This document shows, one piece after another, positions 33,662-42,332 of a DNA stretch of 64,000 nucleotides. The stretch spans positions 1,860,001 through 1,924,000 of the forward strand of contig OY970376.1 of assembly GCA_963718755.1 (NCBI GenBank). Reading direction: 5' to 3'. The DNA is from VRUE01 sp963718755 (GTDB lineage: Bacteria; Actinomycetota; Thermoleophilia; Solirubrobacterales; 70-9). Positions within the stretch are counted from its first letter, which is position 1. Each line of letters starts with the position of its first letter. The translations under genes and the position numbers were made by a program. The notes below the pieces were generated by a model. The model made no database searches. It saw only the letters and a list, made by a program, of their open reading frames with translations, and was not told the origin of the DNA.

Positions 33662-35557
33662 ATGGATATTGTCGTCCAAGCAGTGTCTGCCGGGTCCGCA
33701 CAGCCGTTCGAGAGTAAGCATGGGTCTGGCTGGCGCCACACGTCTCGGCTGAACTCGGTCGATGCGAGTAACCGGCGGCTCAGCCTCGCCGGCCTCGACC
33801 CGCTCGCCAAGGCACTCTCGCTTGCGGGCTTGACGGTCCTCGTCCTCGCGAGTGCCCTCGCCGTCTTCTTCGCGCTCGGCTGGACGATCCCGGGCGGCAC
33901 CGATGAAGTGCTCCTCGGCGGCGTTGCCGCCGATGTCCCTCGTGCCGCTACCGTGCTTGCCTACCTCGCACTCGCGGTGGGCGCTGCTATCGCCGTCGCC
34001 GCCGCTGCCGGGCTATCCGGCAGATGGGAATGGGCGGTACGCGGAGCCATCGGATTCGTCGGGGCGGCGATCGCCGGGCTCGAGCTGGGAGCGGCCCGAC
34101 TCCTCGACACCAACCCGCTTGGCTTCGGGACGGTCGGCACCCTCACCCATGTCTGCGGTTGGCTCGCGATCCTCGGTGCCGTTGTCGTCGCCTTCACGCC
34201 GCCCACCTATGCTCGCCGCCTGCAGCCACTGATGATCGCGGCGGCCGCCTCGCCCGCCGTCCTCACCGGTGCTCTCTACATCCTCTGGCCGAATGTGTCG
34301 GGTCCGCCGGGCACGATCGGTTACTCAAGCCACGGCGTGCTCGCTCTTGGTGTCCTGAGCGTCATCGCCTCGCTCGCGATCATCGTCTCCATATACGTCC
34401 TATGGCAGGCGATCGTCGGCATCCAGGCCAGCCGCAGCGGTGCGATGCGGTTGGCCAAGAGCGTCGAGGGGCGCCCGCTCCTCTGGCTGGGAGGGATTCT
34501 CTTGGTCAAGCTGGCCTGGCTCGGGTGCGGCTACGCGGGCATACTCCCTTCAGCGCTCGGCGGCGACTCGAGCTCTTGGGGCGACAGCCGTCACGACGGA
34601 CTCTTCAGCTGGCTGCTCGCCATCCTCTTCGCCGCCGCCGCACTCCTTGCCCTAGCGCGCCTGTCATTGCAGCGGATCGACGAACGCGGTTCGCGTCCGG
34701 TGCTGGTGGGACTCGCCGCCAGCTTCTCTGCCTTTTTCGTGCTCGGTGGCATCGCGCTGCTCGTCTATGCAGTGCTCGGGATCTTCAGCGACGAAGGAGG
34801 GCTGCGCAGCAGCCTCACCGATGTGATCGACTGGCTGACCGAAGGGCTCCTCTGGTCAACCGTCATCGCGGTGTTCGCCGCTGGCGCCGTGGGGCTTGGC
34901 CTGCTGGTGTTCCGGCGCGCCTGGGTCGGGCTGCCCTTCCTCCTGGTCTTCGTGATCTGGGCGTTGCCGCGAGCGCTGCAGGCGACTCCCGGCCTCAGCG
35001 ACGAGGAACCGTTCAGACATCTAGGCGTCAACGTGGCCACGTTCGACGCGGTGCTCACCGTCGCCATCGCTCTGCTACTGATCGCCTGGCGATGGAACCG
35101 GCAGCACCAGCTTCCTCCCATCGAGCTGGCGTTGGTTCTCGGGGTCTCGACCCTCGTGGCGTCGACGCCGATCCTGCTCGGCAGCATCGACGGCAACGCC
35201 TACTTCTACTTCGCTCTGGTGTTCCCGGCGGCCTATCTGTTCCTCTTCGGTGCCCAGGGGCTCAACCGCGAGGACCCGGCCCGGCGCAGCCGCGTCCTCG
35301 CCGCTATCGGCGCGGCATCGGTGCTGCTCTCCCTGGTCACGCTCCAGGTGATCCTCGGCAGTGCCGGCCCGGAACATCCGAGCAACGGTGCGATCGTTCA
35401 GGTGGTTATGGCAGTGCCGATCGCCGGTGTCCTCACCGCGGCCGGCCTGGCGAGCATGCGGGCAGCGGATGGGCCCGAGCCAATTGATGTAGGCGTGGGG
35501 GCGCAGGCGGCTTTACCGCCGTCCGCGCCGAGTCCTGGTGCCACGCCAGGTAGGTGA
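33662..35557 (+). CDS. Polytopic membrane protein, unknown function
   Basis: From ATG 33662 the protein has 631 residues and roughly 15 hydrophobic helices (for example LSLAGLTVLVLASALAVFFALG, VLALGVLSVIASLAIIVSIYV). No substrate motif is seen. The frame stays open upstream to 33458, but that part is not membrane-like and uses poor codons. It is the last gene of island A, ending 45 bp before att copy 2. The stretch 33392-33661 shows no clear gene. Confidence 0.55.
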   Translation: MDIVVQAVSAGSAQPFESKHGSGWRHTSRLNSVDASNRRLSLAGLDPLAKALSLAGLTVLVLASALAVFFALGWTIPGGTDEVLLGGVAADVPRAATVLAYLALAVGAAIAVAAAAGLSGRWEWAVRGAIGFVGAAIAGLELGAARLLDTNPLGFGTVGTLTHVCGWLAILGAVVVAFTPPTYARRLQPLMIAAAASPAVLTGALYILWPNVSGPPGTIGYSSHGVLALGVLSVIASLAIIVSIYVLWQAIVGIQASRSGAMRLAKSVEGRPLLWLGGILLVKLAWLGCGYAGILPSALGGDSSSWGDSRHDGLFSWLLAILFAAAALLALARLSLQRIDERGSRPVLVGLAASFSAFFVLGGIALLVYAVLGIFSDEGGLRSSLTDVIDWLTEGLLWSTVIAVFAAGAVGLGLLVFRRAWVGLPFLLVFVIWALPRALQATPGLSDEEPFRHLGVNVATFDAVLTVAIALLLIAWRWNRQHQLPPIELALVLGVSTLVASTPILLGSIDGNAYFYFALVFPAAYLFLFGAQGLNREDPARRSRVLAAIGAASVLLSLVTLQVILGSAGPEHPSNGAIVQVVMAVPIAGVLTAAGLASMRAADGPEPIDVGVGAQAALPPSAPSPGATPGR

Positions 35558-35602
35558 GCACCGGGATCTCTCGGGCAGACTGAACTGCGTTGCTAGCCAG
35601 AC

Positions 35603-35727
35603 TGGGGCAACAAATGGGGCAACAGGCCCCACGTATCCCAGCCGATCCCAGCCGAACTCGATTTGCCGAAAACCGCGCTAGAATCGCCCCCACGTATTCC
35701 AGCGGGGCTATGGGGCCGGACTCATAA
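35603..35727. repeat. Att-like block, copy 2
   Basis: 125 bp, nearly identical to copy 1, again WGNKWGNRPHVSQPI in one frame and CTCATAA at 35721-35727. A TAG stop lies three codons before the first Trp, so no recombinase gene survives. Confidence 0.7.
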
Positions 35728-35834
35728 TCGGATAGTCCTTGTGGGAACCCGAGGGTCATCGAGCTTCCCTCGCCAAGTCCGTTCTCCCCGCCCCTCGTGC
35801 GACCTCCACGAACAGGGTAGCGCGGCGGATGTCC
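35728..35834. repeat. Island left-end repeat, copy 2
   Basis: Aligns with 26400-26510 after the shared CTCATAA. It contains GGGAACCCGAGGGTCATCGA and GGGTAGCGCGGCGGATGTCC. The remaining bases to 35993 show no gene. Confidence 0.6.
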
Positions 35835-35993
35835 TTGGTCGGCCCCGAGCTTGGGGGCTCACCGCGCAGGCGGTTTATCGGGCATTGGGAGGAGCCGACC
35901 CCAGTGGGCACGGTAATCGACCCAGATAAATGGACCCTCGAATCGCGCCAAATCAGTCTGACTACTGAATCTTAGCCACGCTATCTTCCTCTT

Positions 35994-36179
35994 GTGGAGG
36001 CGCTTGGCTGGATTGATCATTTGCACCGGGTTCCAGCAGGCGAGCATTTGCTGGCCGTCGCCTCTGGTCGATCACCGGAGTTCGTGGCAGTCTCGCGGTC
36101 GGGTCGAGATGTGCTGTGGAGGAAGCCCGGTCTCATGTCAATGCCATTTGCTCCCGGGATCTCCACGGATCAGTGCTAG
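35994..36179 (+). CDS. Short ORF encoding the likely N-terminus of the CHAT protein
   Basis: A 61-residue ORF starts at GTG 35994: WIDHLHRVPAGEHLLAVASG, then FVAVSRSGRDVLWRKPGLMS. Its TAG overlaps the CHAT start (GTGCTAG at 36173-36179). A -1 shift at the overlap would join STD directly to SVLVQEGRVPIFGPV, giving a seamless domain. It is therefore either a translationally coupled small protein or the front of the CHAT protein separated by a frameshift. Confidence 0.45.
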   Translation: MEALGWIDHLHRVPAGEHLLAVASGRSPEFVAVSRSGRDVLWRKPGLMSMPFAPGISTDQC

Positions 36180-39100
36180 TGCAGGAGGGACGCGTTCCAA
36201 TTTTTGGGCCGGTCGAGGACCCGGTGGCCTCAAAGGCGCTGCAGGAACTGCTCACTGAGCTCGCGCAGCGGCCGAGACAAGAGGTTCCGCAGGAGTTGTT
36301 CGCGTTTCCGATCCTGTTGAGCGAGCCTGGCGTCGAGTTTGCACGCGCCTGCTCCCGACAAAGCGGTGGTGCTCTCGCGGCGCTGGTCGATCAGATCGAA
36401 CATGTCCGGGGGGTCGTCGCAGAGGACGACGAACGTTGGGAGCTGGGCAACGGCCCGTTCGAGTCTTTGTTCATGAGCATTGACATCGAGCTCTCTGTCG
36501 AGGCCGCCACGACGATCGCATCGACGCCCGCCGTGCGATCGCAGCTATCGCTTCCATATGTCCGGGCGCTTTGTCGCATGGCACGATCTTTTTGCGCGAT
36601 GGGCCGGCCGGAGATGGCCATGAAGCTCCAGTGCCTCGTCCTCGCGGCTACCGACGATCAGCCGGTCGACGACGAAGAGGGGTGGGCCTTGCGAGCGGAG
36701 GTGATCGCGACCGAGTTGAACGTGGTTCGTACCGCCGCCACCGCCTCGGAAGATCGCCGTGTGATCGCTTCCGGCATCGAGCGAGCTGAGCGTTTTCTGG
36801 AGCAGGCGCGCCAGCGAGGCGACTGTGCGGCCCAGGCGATGGCGCTGCACGGCATCGGGCAGGTCCTGATCGAGCCTCGTTTCCCGTTGGCAACTGGCAG
36901 CCGCCTGGAGATTCTCAGGACGCTGCGGCTGGCCCGGAACCTGAACGAGCAGCTCGCAGACCCTGTCCGGCAGCTCTCTGCCGACGAAGATCAATGCAGC
37001 GACACGGAGCTGACGGCGAAAGGGATCGACTGTCTGAAGGAGGCCTTCGCCCTCGCCGAAGGCGAGCGACGGGGCCTGATCGCCCACTCGCTCGGCAGTC
37101 TCGCCGCGCATCCTCACCGCGAAGAGGGCTCGGGCGTCGACGAGATCGACGCCGCGTACTTCGCTCGAGTCGTACTCGAAGAGATCAAGGGAGAGTCACC
37201 GCGTCGTCTGCGCCTGAATGCATGCTCGATCCTGTCGAACCTCGACGAGCCATGGCCTGCGACCGAGCTGGAGGAGGTCCTGGAGATGACCCCGTCGCGG
37301 CTCATGAGCGCCCTAGAAGCCGCCGAGGCCGCCCAGATCATCGTGCTGGCCCTCTCCCTCTCCAAGACGGAGGAGCAGGAGGCCGCTGCCCTGCGACTCG
37401 CTCTCGGTTCCTATGACCGGCTGCGAGAGTTGACGGACGAGGGCATGTGGCTGTGGGTCCTCAGGATGGCGATCGGGCCACTGCTGGCGCTGGATCCGGA
37501 CATCCGGCTCATGGATGACGAAAGCGCCGCTGCGCGGCAAGCGAGGCAGCTTCTGCACCGCGCTGTCGACACGGAGGAGCATCGGGTGTTTGTCGAGGGG
37601 GCAAAGACCGCGATCGGGAAACTGAAGCCGGGGGAGAAGACCGGCGAAGACGAGATGAACGAAGTCACCGCAGTCGCCCGCGCAAGCGTCAGGCAGGCGC
37701 CCCGTGGCCAAGTTCCTTCGCTGCTTGCCCTTGACGAGGGGTTGGCGCTTGAGCTTCCCCGCATATACCGCGATGCCCTTCTTTACAGCCGGGCGTCACT
37801 GCAGGGCGACATCGCGGTGGCGCGGTATCACCAAGCAGATGTCACGGGAGCGGCGGCCGACATCATCGAGTCGGCGGAATGCTGGAGCCGTCTGGGCGCG
37901 CTCGACGCCGCCGGAGAGGCTGTGCAGATATTTGGCCGGATCGCGATGGTCAAACCGACGACCGGGGATCTCAAGGCGATAGTCGCGGCGCTCGGGCCGG
38001 CGGGCCTTCGCCTCGAATCTCTGCTGGGTCATGGCGGTCAGGAGGTCGTGACGAGCACTTGGGAGACGATCATCAGAGGTCTCTTGAAAATCGTGATGGA
38101 AACCCGGTCCGATCCCGATGTGGGGATTCTCGACACGGTGCTGAGCGCCGGTAGGCATTCGGCCAGGCGCCGCTCCCGCGCACCCGTGGATCCGGTCAGC
38201 TTCGCCGAGGAGCTAGAGGCGGCACAAGGCTTCATCGACGAGGTTCGATCGCCCTCTACGGCGCGCGAGGCGCTGATCGATGCGGACACCGAGCAGATGT
38301 CGCTCGAGGTTGCGGCATGTTCGAGATACGTGCAGCGTCCGCCGGTATCGGCGGCCTTCGACCCCGCGACCGAAAACGACAATCTCAAGCGCCATTTCGA
38401 CTGGATGTTCTGTTCGGCCGAACTGGCCGCGAAGGCGGCGGCCCCGACGGAACCGGACCCTGATCTCACCTGTCTCGGCAGCACCGGCGTGCTCATCGAG
38501 GGATTCCTCACGGCCTACCGATCGAAGCCCACGATTCTCGCGTCCGTTTCGACCGACGACGGGCTGCGGGCCGTGATGCCGCTGTTCCCGAACGGCCTCG
38601 AAGGCGTGCTCGTCGAGGTCGCGGGACAGCTCGACCTGATCGGACCCCTGCAGACGATCGCCATGCAGGCTCGATTAGCGGCACAGCAACACTCGGGACC
38701 GCGCGAGGTCACGGCGGAGGCAGCCGCAACCCTCTCGACCAACTGGCTGCTCGGCGACTCGGCCGACTCGACGCTGGCGACGCTCGCCGAGCAAGGAAAG
38801 CGCCGGCTCTACGTCGTCGCACCCGACGCGTTCGCGTTTGCCCCGCTCCACCTCTCGGGAGCGGCCGGCCACCCGCTCGCCGAGCGCTGGCAGATCTCCT
38901 ACCTCCCCGATGCATCTTGGCTTCGACCCGCCGCGCCGAGCGGGCGGCAGGAGTCATTGGGCGCCCTCGGCCTGGACTTCGCCGGTCTTGAGCTGCCCAC
39001 GCTGGAGGACGCAGTCGCCGAGGCAGAGGAGATCGCGGCGACATTCGGCGGGAGCGCCCTCCTCAATCGAGAGGCGACGGTTTGGGCGGCCCGTGAGACT

Positions 39101-39544
39101 TTGATCGGCTGCACGGTCATTCACTTCGCCACGCACGGAGCCTTCGATCCCGCTGCGCCGTCTTTCCAGCGCCTCTACCTCAGTGACGGGAACGAGGGGG
39201 CGGCCCACCTGTTCGCTAGCGATCTGTATGACCTCGACCTTCGCCACGTTCGCCTGGTCACGCTTGGAGCCTGCGAGACCGCGCTTGGCCGGGTCGACGT
39301 AGGCGGCAATCAGCGAGGATTCGTCGGCGCGCTCTTTCAGCGCGGGGTAAAGACGGTCGTCGCTGCACTCTGGCGGGTGGACTCCGGCTGCTCCCGTCTG
39401 TTCTTCACCGAGCTCTACCGGCACCTCGCGGCCGGCTCCGACTGTCATGTCGCGTTCTCGGCCGCACAGGCACGCGCCCGAGCGAGCTATCGCAGCTATC
39501 GTCAGTGGGGCGCGTTCGTCCTGATCGGGGGTGTCGGTGATTGA
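36173..39544 (+). CDS. CHAT-domain (caspase-like) protease with helical repeat region
   Basis: About 1123 residues from GTG 36173 (a GTG at 36116 is also in frame). The first ~850 residues are alpha-helical, TPR-like, with many Ala/Leu/Glu helices. The C-terminal ~250 residues are a CHAT peptidase: catalytic His in VIHFATHG (codon at 39134) and Cys in LGACETA (codon at 39272), followed by FVGALFQRGVKTVVAALWRVD. CHAT proteases act in bacterial conflict and programmed-death systems and often cut a neighbouring protein. The next gene overlaps by 14 bp. Confidence 0.8.
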   Translation: MLVQEGRVPIFGPVEDPVASKALQELLTELAQRPRQEVPQELFAFPILLSEPGVEFARACSRQSGGALAALVDQIEHVRGVVAEDDERWELGNGPFESLFMSIDIELSVEAATTIASTPAVRSQLSLPYVRALCRMARSFCAMGRPEMAMKLQCLVLAATDDQPVDDEEGWALRAEVIATELNVVRTAATASEDRRVIASGIERAERFLEQARQRGDCAAQAMALHGIGQVLIEPRFPLATGSRLEILRTLRLARNLNEQLADPVRQLSADEDQCSDTELTAKGIDCLKEAFALAEGERRGLIAHSLGSLAAHPHREEGSGVDEIDAAYFARVVLEEIKGESPRRLRLNACSILSNLDEPWPATELEEVLEMTPSRLMSALEAAEAAQIIVLALSLSKTEEQEAAALRLALGSYDRLRELTDEGMWLWVLRMAIGPLLALDPDIRLMDDESAAARQARQLLHRAVDTEEHRVFVEGAKTAIGKLKPGEKTGEDEMNEVTAVARASVRQAPRGQVPSLLALDEGLALELPRIYRDALLYSRASLQGDIAVARYHQADVTGAAADIIESAECWSRLGALDAAGEAVQIFGRIAMVKPTTGDLKAIVAALGPAGLRLESLLGHGGQEVVTSTWETIIRGLLKIVMETRSDPDVGILDTVLSAGRHSARRRSRAPVDPVSFAEELEAAQGFIDEVRSPSTAREALIDADTEQMSLEVAACSRYVQRPPVSAAFDPATENDNLKRHFDWMFCSAELAAKAAAPTEPDPDLTCLGSTGVLIEGFLTAYRSKPTILASVSTDDGLRAVMPLFPNGLEGVLVEVAGQLDLIGPLQTIAMQARLAAQQHSGPREVTAEAAATLSTNWLLGDSADSTLATLAEQGKRRLYVVAPDAFAFAPLHLSGAAGHPLAERWQISYLPDASWLRPAAPSGRQESLGALGLDFAGLELPTLEDAVAEAEEIAATFGGSALLNREATVWAARETLIGCTVIHFATHGAFDPAAPSFQRLYLSDGNEGAAHLFASDLYDLDLRHVRLVTLGACETALGRVDVGGNQRGFVGALFQRGVKTVVAALWRVDSGCSRLFFTELYRHLAAGSDCHVAFSAAQARARASYRSYRQWGAFVLIGGVGD

Positions 39545-40232
39545 GTTGAGGGTCGAGAAGCTTGACGAGCTCGACACGTATCTGACCGCGAGCAGCGAAA
39601 CGGTCCGCGGTCCACTCTCGTTCTCCGATCCGGAGTCCAAGATCAGCGTGGGCCGGCCGACGATTGTCGAGATTCGGCCGGATCAGATGCCGGACCCCCT
39701 GCCGCCCGGCTCCGTTGCCGATCGAGCACGATTTGCCCTGTTGCGCCTGGCGATCTCGATCCGGCCCGCCACCGAGGAGTGGCTCGAGCGCGTCTGGGTC
39801 AGTGTCTCGCTCGACTCGAGCCTTGATTCCGCGCCTGCGCTGTGGTCGATGATCCCCGACCACGCATCGAGCACGGTACGCGTCGATGACACGCTGACGC
39901 TTGGTGCGAGCTTCAAGTTCCTCGGAGTCAAGCGCGACATCAAGAGCAGCGGAGAGGAGAGTTTGGTCTCGTTGACCACCTTCGGGCTGATGGAGAGCGA
40001 AGGGGGCTGGGAGTTGTCTCAGATATCCGGCAAGGTGCTGCGCGGAAGCTATGAGTTCGCGGCCGTGATCAGGGCCGACGAGACCGCCGAGATCGGCGGG
40101 GTGGCTCGGTACGAGGCGACCGTCGGTCGCCGCCGCTTCGGAGTTATCTCCGCTAGTTGCGATGTGTCGGACAATGGCGGTGCCCGCTTCTCTCTGGAAG
40201 CGCCTTCGGCTGGGGGATCTCCCCTCGATTGA
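39531..40232 (+). CDS. Unknown partner of the CHAT protease
   Basis: The 233-residue protein begins MSVIELRVEKLDELDTYLTA. It has no signal peptide and no clear membrane helix. Beta-strand-rich stretches (VWVSVSLDSSL; STVRVDDTLTLGASFKF; GARFSLEAPS) suggest a sandwich fold. GTG at 39531 or 39537, overlapping the CHAT gene, so the two are co-translated. It is a candidate substrate, effector or sensor. No family is recognised. Confidence 0.6.
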   Translation: MSVIELRVEKLDELDTYLTASSETVRGPLSFSDPESKISVGRPTIVEIRPDQMPDPLPPGSVADRARFALLRLAISIRPATEEWLERVWVSVSLDSSLDSAPALWSMIPDHASSTVRVDDTLTLGASFKFLGVKRDIKSSGEESLVSLTTFGLMESEGGWELSQISGKVLRGSYEFAAVIRADETAEIGGVARYEATVGRRRFGVISASCDVSDNGGARFSLEAPSAGGSPLD

Positions 40233-40315
40233 CTGCGACTGAAGGGCTATGGGGCGGGAGTCTTCAGGAGGCAAATCGTCAACACGGTCATTTTCGCGGT
40301 CGCTGAGTGATGCGC

Positions 40316-40475
<160 letters not shown>

Positions 40476-40664
40476 TCGTGTTTTCGTGAGACCTCAAAAA
40501 CGGCGAAAATCGCCCTGGAAGGCATCACCTGGGAGCCCGGCATGCGCGGCGCGGACAGTTTGAAGTATCAGTCGATGGAAGCGACTGACTAGGTTCTCCT
40601 GCCACCAGCTAGTCTGCGTCGGCCGGTTCATCCGGCTCACTTTGATCGCGACGAAGGGAGCGGC

Positions 40665-41102
40665 TTGAGCGTCGAAGAGTTCAACGAGATGGGTCCGATC
40701 GACTACATCCTCGTCGAGTGGCCGGGCCGCCAACCGAACGGCGAGGTGGCGCCGCACCTGGTCGATTTGGTCGACCGCGGGCTGATCCGGATCCTCGATC
40801 TCGCCTTCATCGCCAAGGCCGAGGACGGTTCAATCGCCGGCATCGAGATCGCCGACGTCGGCGGCGAGGTGGCGGAGCTGGCGATCTTCGAGGGCGCCTC
40901 CTCCGGGTTGCTGTCCGACGAAGACATCGCCGAGGCCGGCGGGACGCTGGAGCCCGGCACCTCGGCCGCCCTGCTCGTCTTCGAGAACACCTGGGCGGCG
41001 CCCTTCGCGAGTGCCGTGCGCCGCTCCGGCGGCCAGCTCGTCGCCAGTGGCCGCATCCCCGTCCAAGCCGTCCTTGCCGCGCTCGACGCGGTCGAGGCCT
41101 GA
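40665..41102 (+). CDS. DUF6325-family protein
   Basis: The 145-residue protein has MGPIDYILVEWPGRQPNGEV, then LVDRGLIRILDLAFIAK and GTSAALLVFENTWAAPFASAV, the DUF6325/DUF1269-like pattern. A TTG at 40665 has AAGGGAG upstream; ATG 40689 (MGPIDYIL) matches the usual family start. It is the first chromosomal gene after the islands and pairs with the downstream SHOCT gene. Confidence 0.72.
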   Translation: MSVEEFNEMGPIDYILVEWPGRQPNGEVAPHLVDLVDRGLIRILDLAFIAKAEDGSIAGIEIADVGGEVAELAIFEGASSGLLSDEDIAEAGGTLEPGTSAALLVFENTWAAPFASAVRRSGGQLVASGRIPVQAVLAALDAVEA

Positions 41103-41120
41103 GCAGCAAAGGAGAGAACG

Positions 41121-41384
41121 ATGCCAGGACTACTTCGAGGTGTTGCGCGGACCGCCGCCATCGCCGGGACCGCTACCGCCGTCAGCAATCGCGTCTCCAA
41201 ACGCCAGGGCGAGCGCTGGGCCGAACAGGAAGCGCCTGCCCAGCAACCACAGGCCGCGCCAGCCCCGCCGCCGCCCGCCGCAGCGTCGACGATCGATCAG
41301 CTCAGGGAACTGGGTGAGCTCAAAAGCCAGGGAATCCTCACCGAGGAGGAGTTCGCCGCCCAGAAGGCCAAGCTGCTCGGCTAG
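41121..41384 (+). CDS. Small SHOCT-domain protein
   Basis: The 87-residue protein has a hydrophobic or basic start (LLRGVARTAAIAGTATAV), a Gln/Ala/Pro linker and the C-terminal SHOCT motif TIDQLRELGELKSQGILTEEEFAAQKAKLL. SHOCT is thought to mediate oligomerisation at membranes. It lies 18 bp after the DUF6325 gene and GGAGAG precedes the ATG. Confidence 0.8.
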   Translation: MPGLLRGVARTAAIAGTATAVSNRVSKRQGERWAEQEAPAQQPQAAPAPPPPAAASTIDQLRELGELKSQGILTEEEFAAQKAKLLG

Positions 41385-41443
41385 GATTGTATGGAGCAGC
41401 CCGGCCGCATCGGCCGGGCTCTAGCACCCACTCGCCTCCGAGC

Positions 41444-41749
41444 TCAAGCAAGCGCCTTCTGCTTGATCGAGTCGAACTCCTTCTGGCTGATGCGCCCGTA
41501 TCCAGTAGCTCCTTGGCCTTGGCGATCTCCTCCGCGGCGCCTCCGCTGCCGGCCGTCGTGCGCACGTACTCGTCGAACTGCGCTTGGGCAGCCTTCGTCT
41601 GCGCAGCACTGCGCTCGGCCATCCCTGAACCCTGCGTGCCGAGGTAGATGAGGACACCGGTAGGGCAGGACGATCGCCAGCAGGACGGCAAGTTGCGGAT
41701 TGCCCGATTCTTCCTTCGGCGGGGTGCCGCCTCCCTCGATCTCGGTCAC
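41444..41749 (-). pseudogene. SHOCT-domain gene with two compensating frameshifts
   Basis: The start MTEIEGGGTPPKEESGNPQL and the end RISQKEFDSIKQKALA are in one frame. The middle (GVLIYLGTQGSGMAERSAAQ, AQFDEYVRTTAG, EEIAKAKELLDTG) is in another. Joined, they make a normal membrane-anchored SHOCT protein. Either recent indels or sequencing errors broke the frame. Confidence 0.6.
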
Positions 41750-41783
41750 CGGCGAGCCCCTCAGATGCTGACCCTACAGGCGG

Positions 41784-42188
41784 TCAGTCGGTCTGGCCGC
41801 GATGCCGACGGGCGCTCAGACGCTCGCGTGCCGAAGGGCCTTCGGCCTTCTGCGCGATGTATTGCTGGGCGACCGAGGCCAGCAGCGCGACGAACACGCC
41901 GATGCCGGTGAGGATGTAGAAGATCGTGAAGATCTGAGTGCCGGCCGTAGTAGGGGAGAGGTCGCCGTAGCCCACGGTGGTCAGGGTCACGACCGAGAAG
42001 TAGAGGGACTCGATGATGGTCCAGTCCTCGAAGCGCCAATAGAAGAGCGTCCCGGTGAGCACCAAGGCAGCCGCGACGAAGGGCAGCGCCTTGGTCTCGG
42101 GGTCGTGCCAAACGCCGGTGACGGCACGCGCCAGCCCTCGGAACGCAAGCGCCAAAGGAACCATGGAGGCGGGTTTCGCCATACTCAT
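41784..42188 (-). CDS. Two-helix potassium channel
   Basis: The 134-residue protein has helix 1 (LPFVAAALVLTGTLFYW), a pore loop with the selectivity filter TLTTVGYGD, and helix 2 (TIFYILTGIGVFVALLASVAQ). This is the minimal KcsA-like unit and works as a tetramer in the membrane. No ligand-binding domain follows. Confidence 0.88.
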   Translation of the reverse strand: MSMAKPASMVPLALAFRGLARAVTGVWHDPETKALPFVAAALVLTGTLFYWRFEDWTIIESLYFSVVTLTTVGYGDLSPTTAGTQIFTIFYILTGIGVFVALLASVAQQYIAQKAEGPSARERLSARRHRGQTD

Positions 42189-42332
42189 GCGCTTTCCTGG
42201 CGCGGCATCGCGGTCCGGGCTTCGCGGATTCCTCGCGCACGGCTGCCGGGTTCCGGTTAGGGTCGGAGGACCATCGAAGCCGAGAGTTCCCCCGAGGGAA
42301 GCGCTTCAGGACACCGTCGCATCGTCGCGGCG

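Larger units (their letters stand above)
26393..35727. mobile_element. Genomic island A (RiPP island)
   Basis: A 9.3-kb unit between att-like copies 1 and 2. Its first ~110 bp resemble the first ~105 bp of island B, and its last 125 bp match the other right ends. It carries the YcaO cluster, membrane proteins and broken genes but no integrase, so it is likely immobile on its own. Confidence 0.6.
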
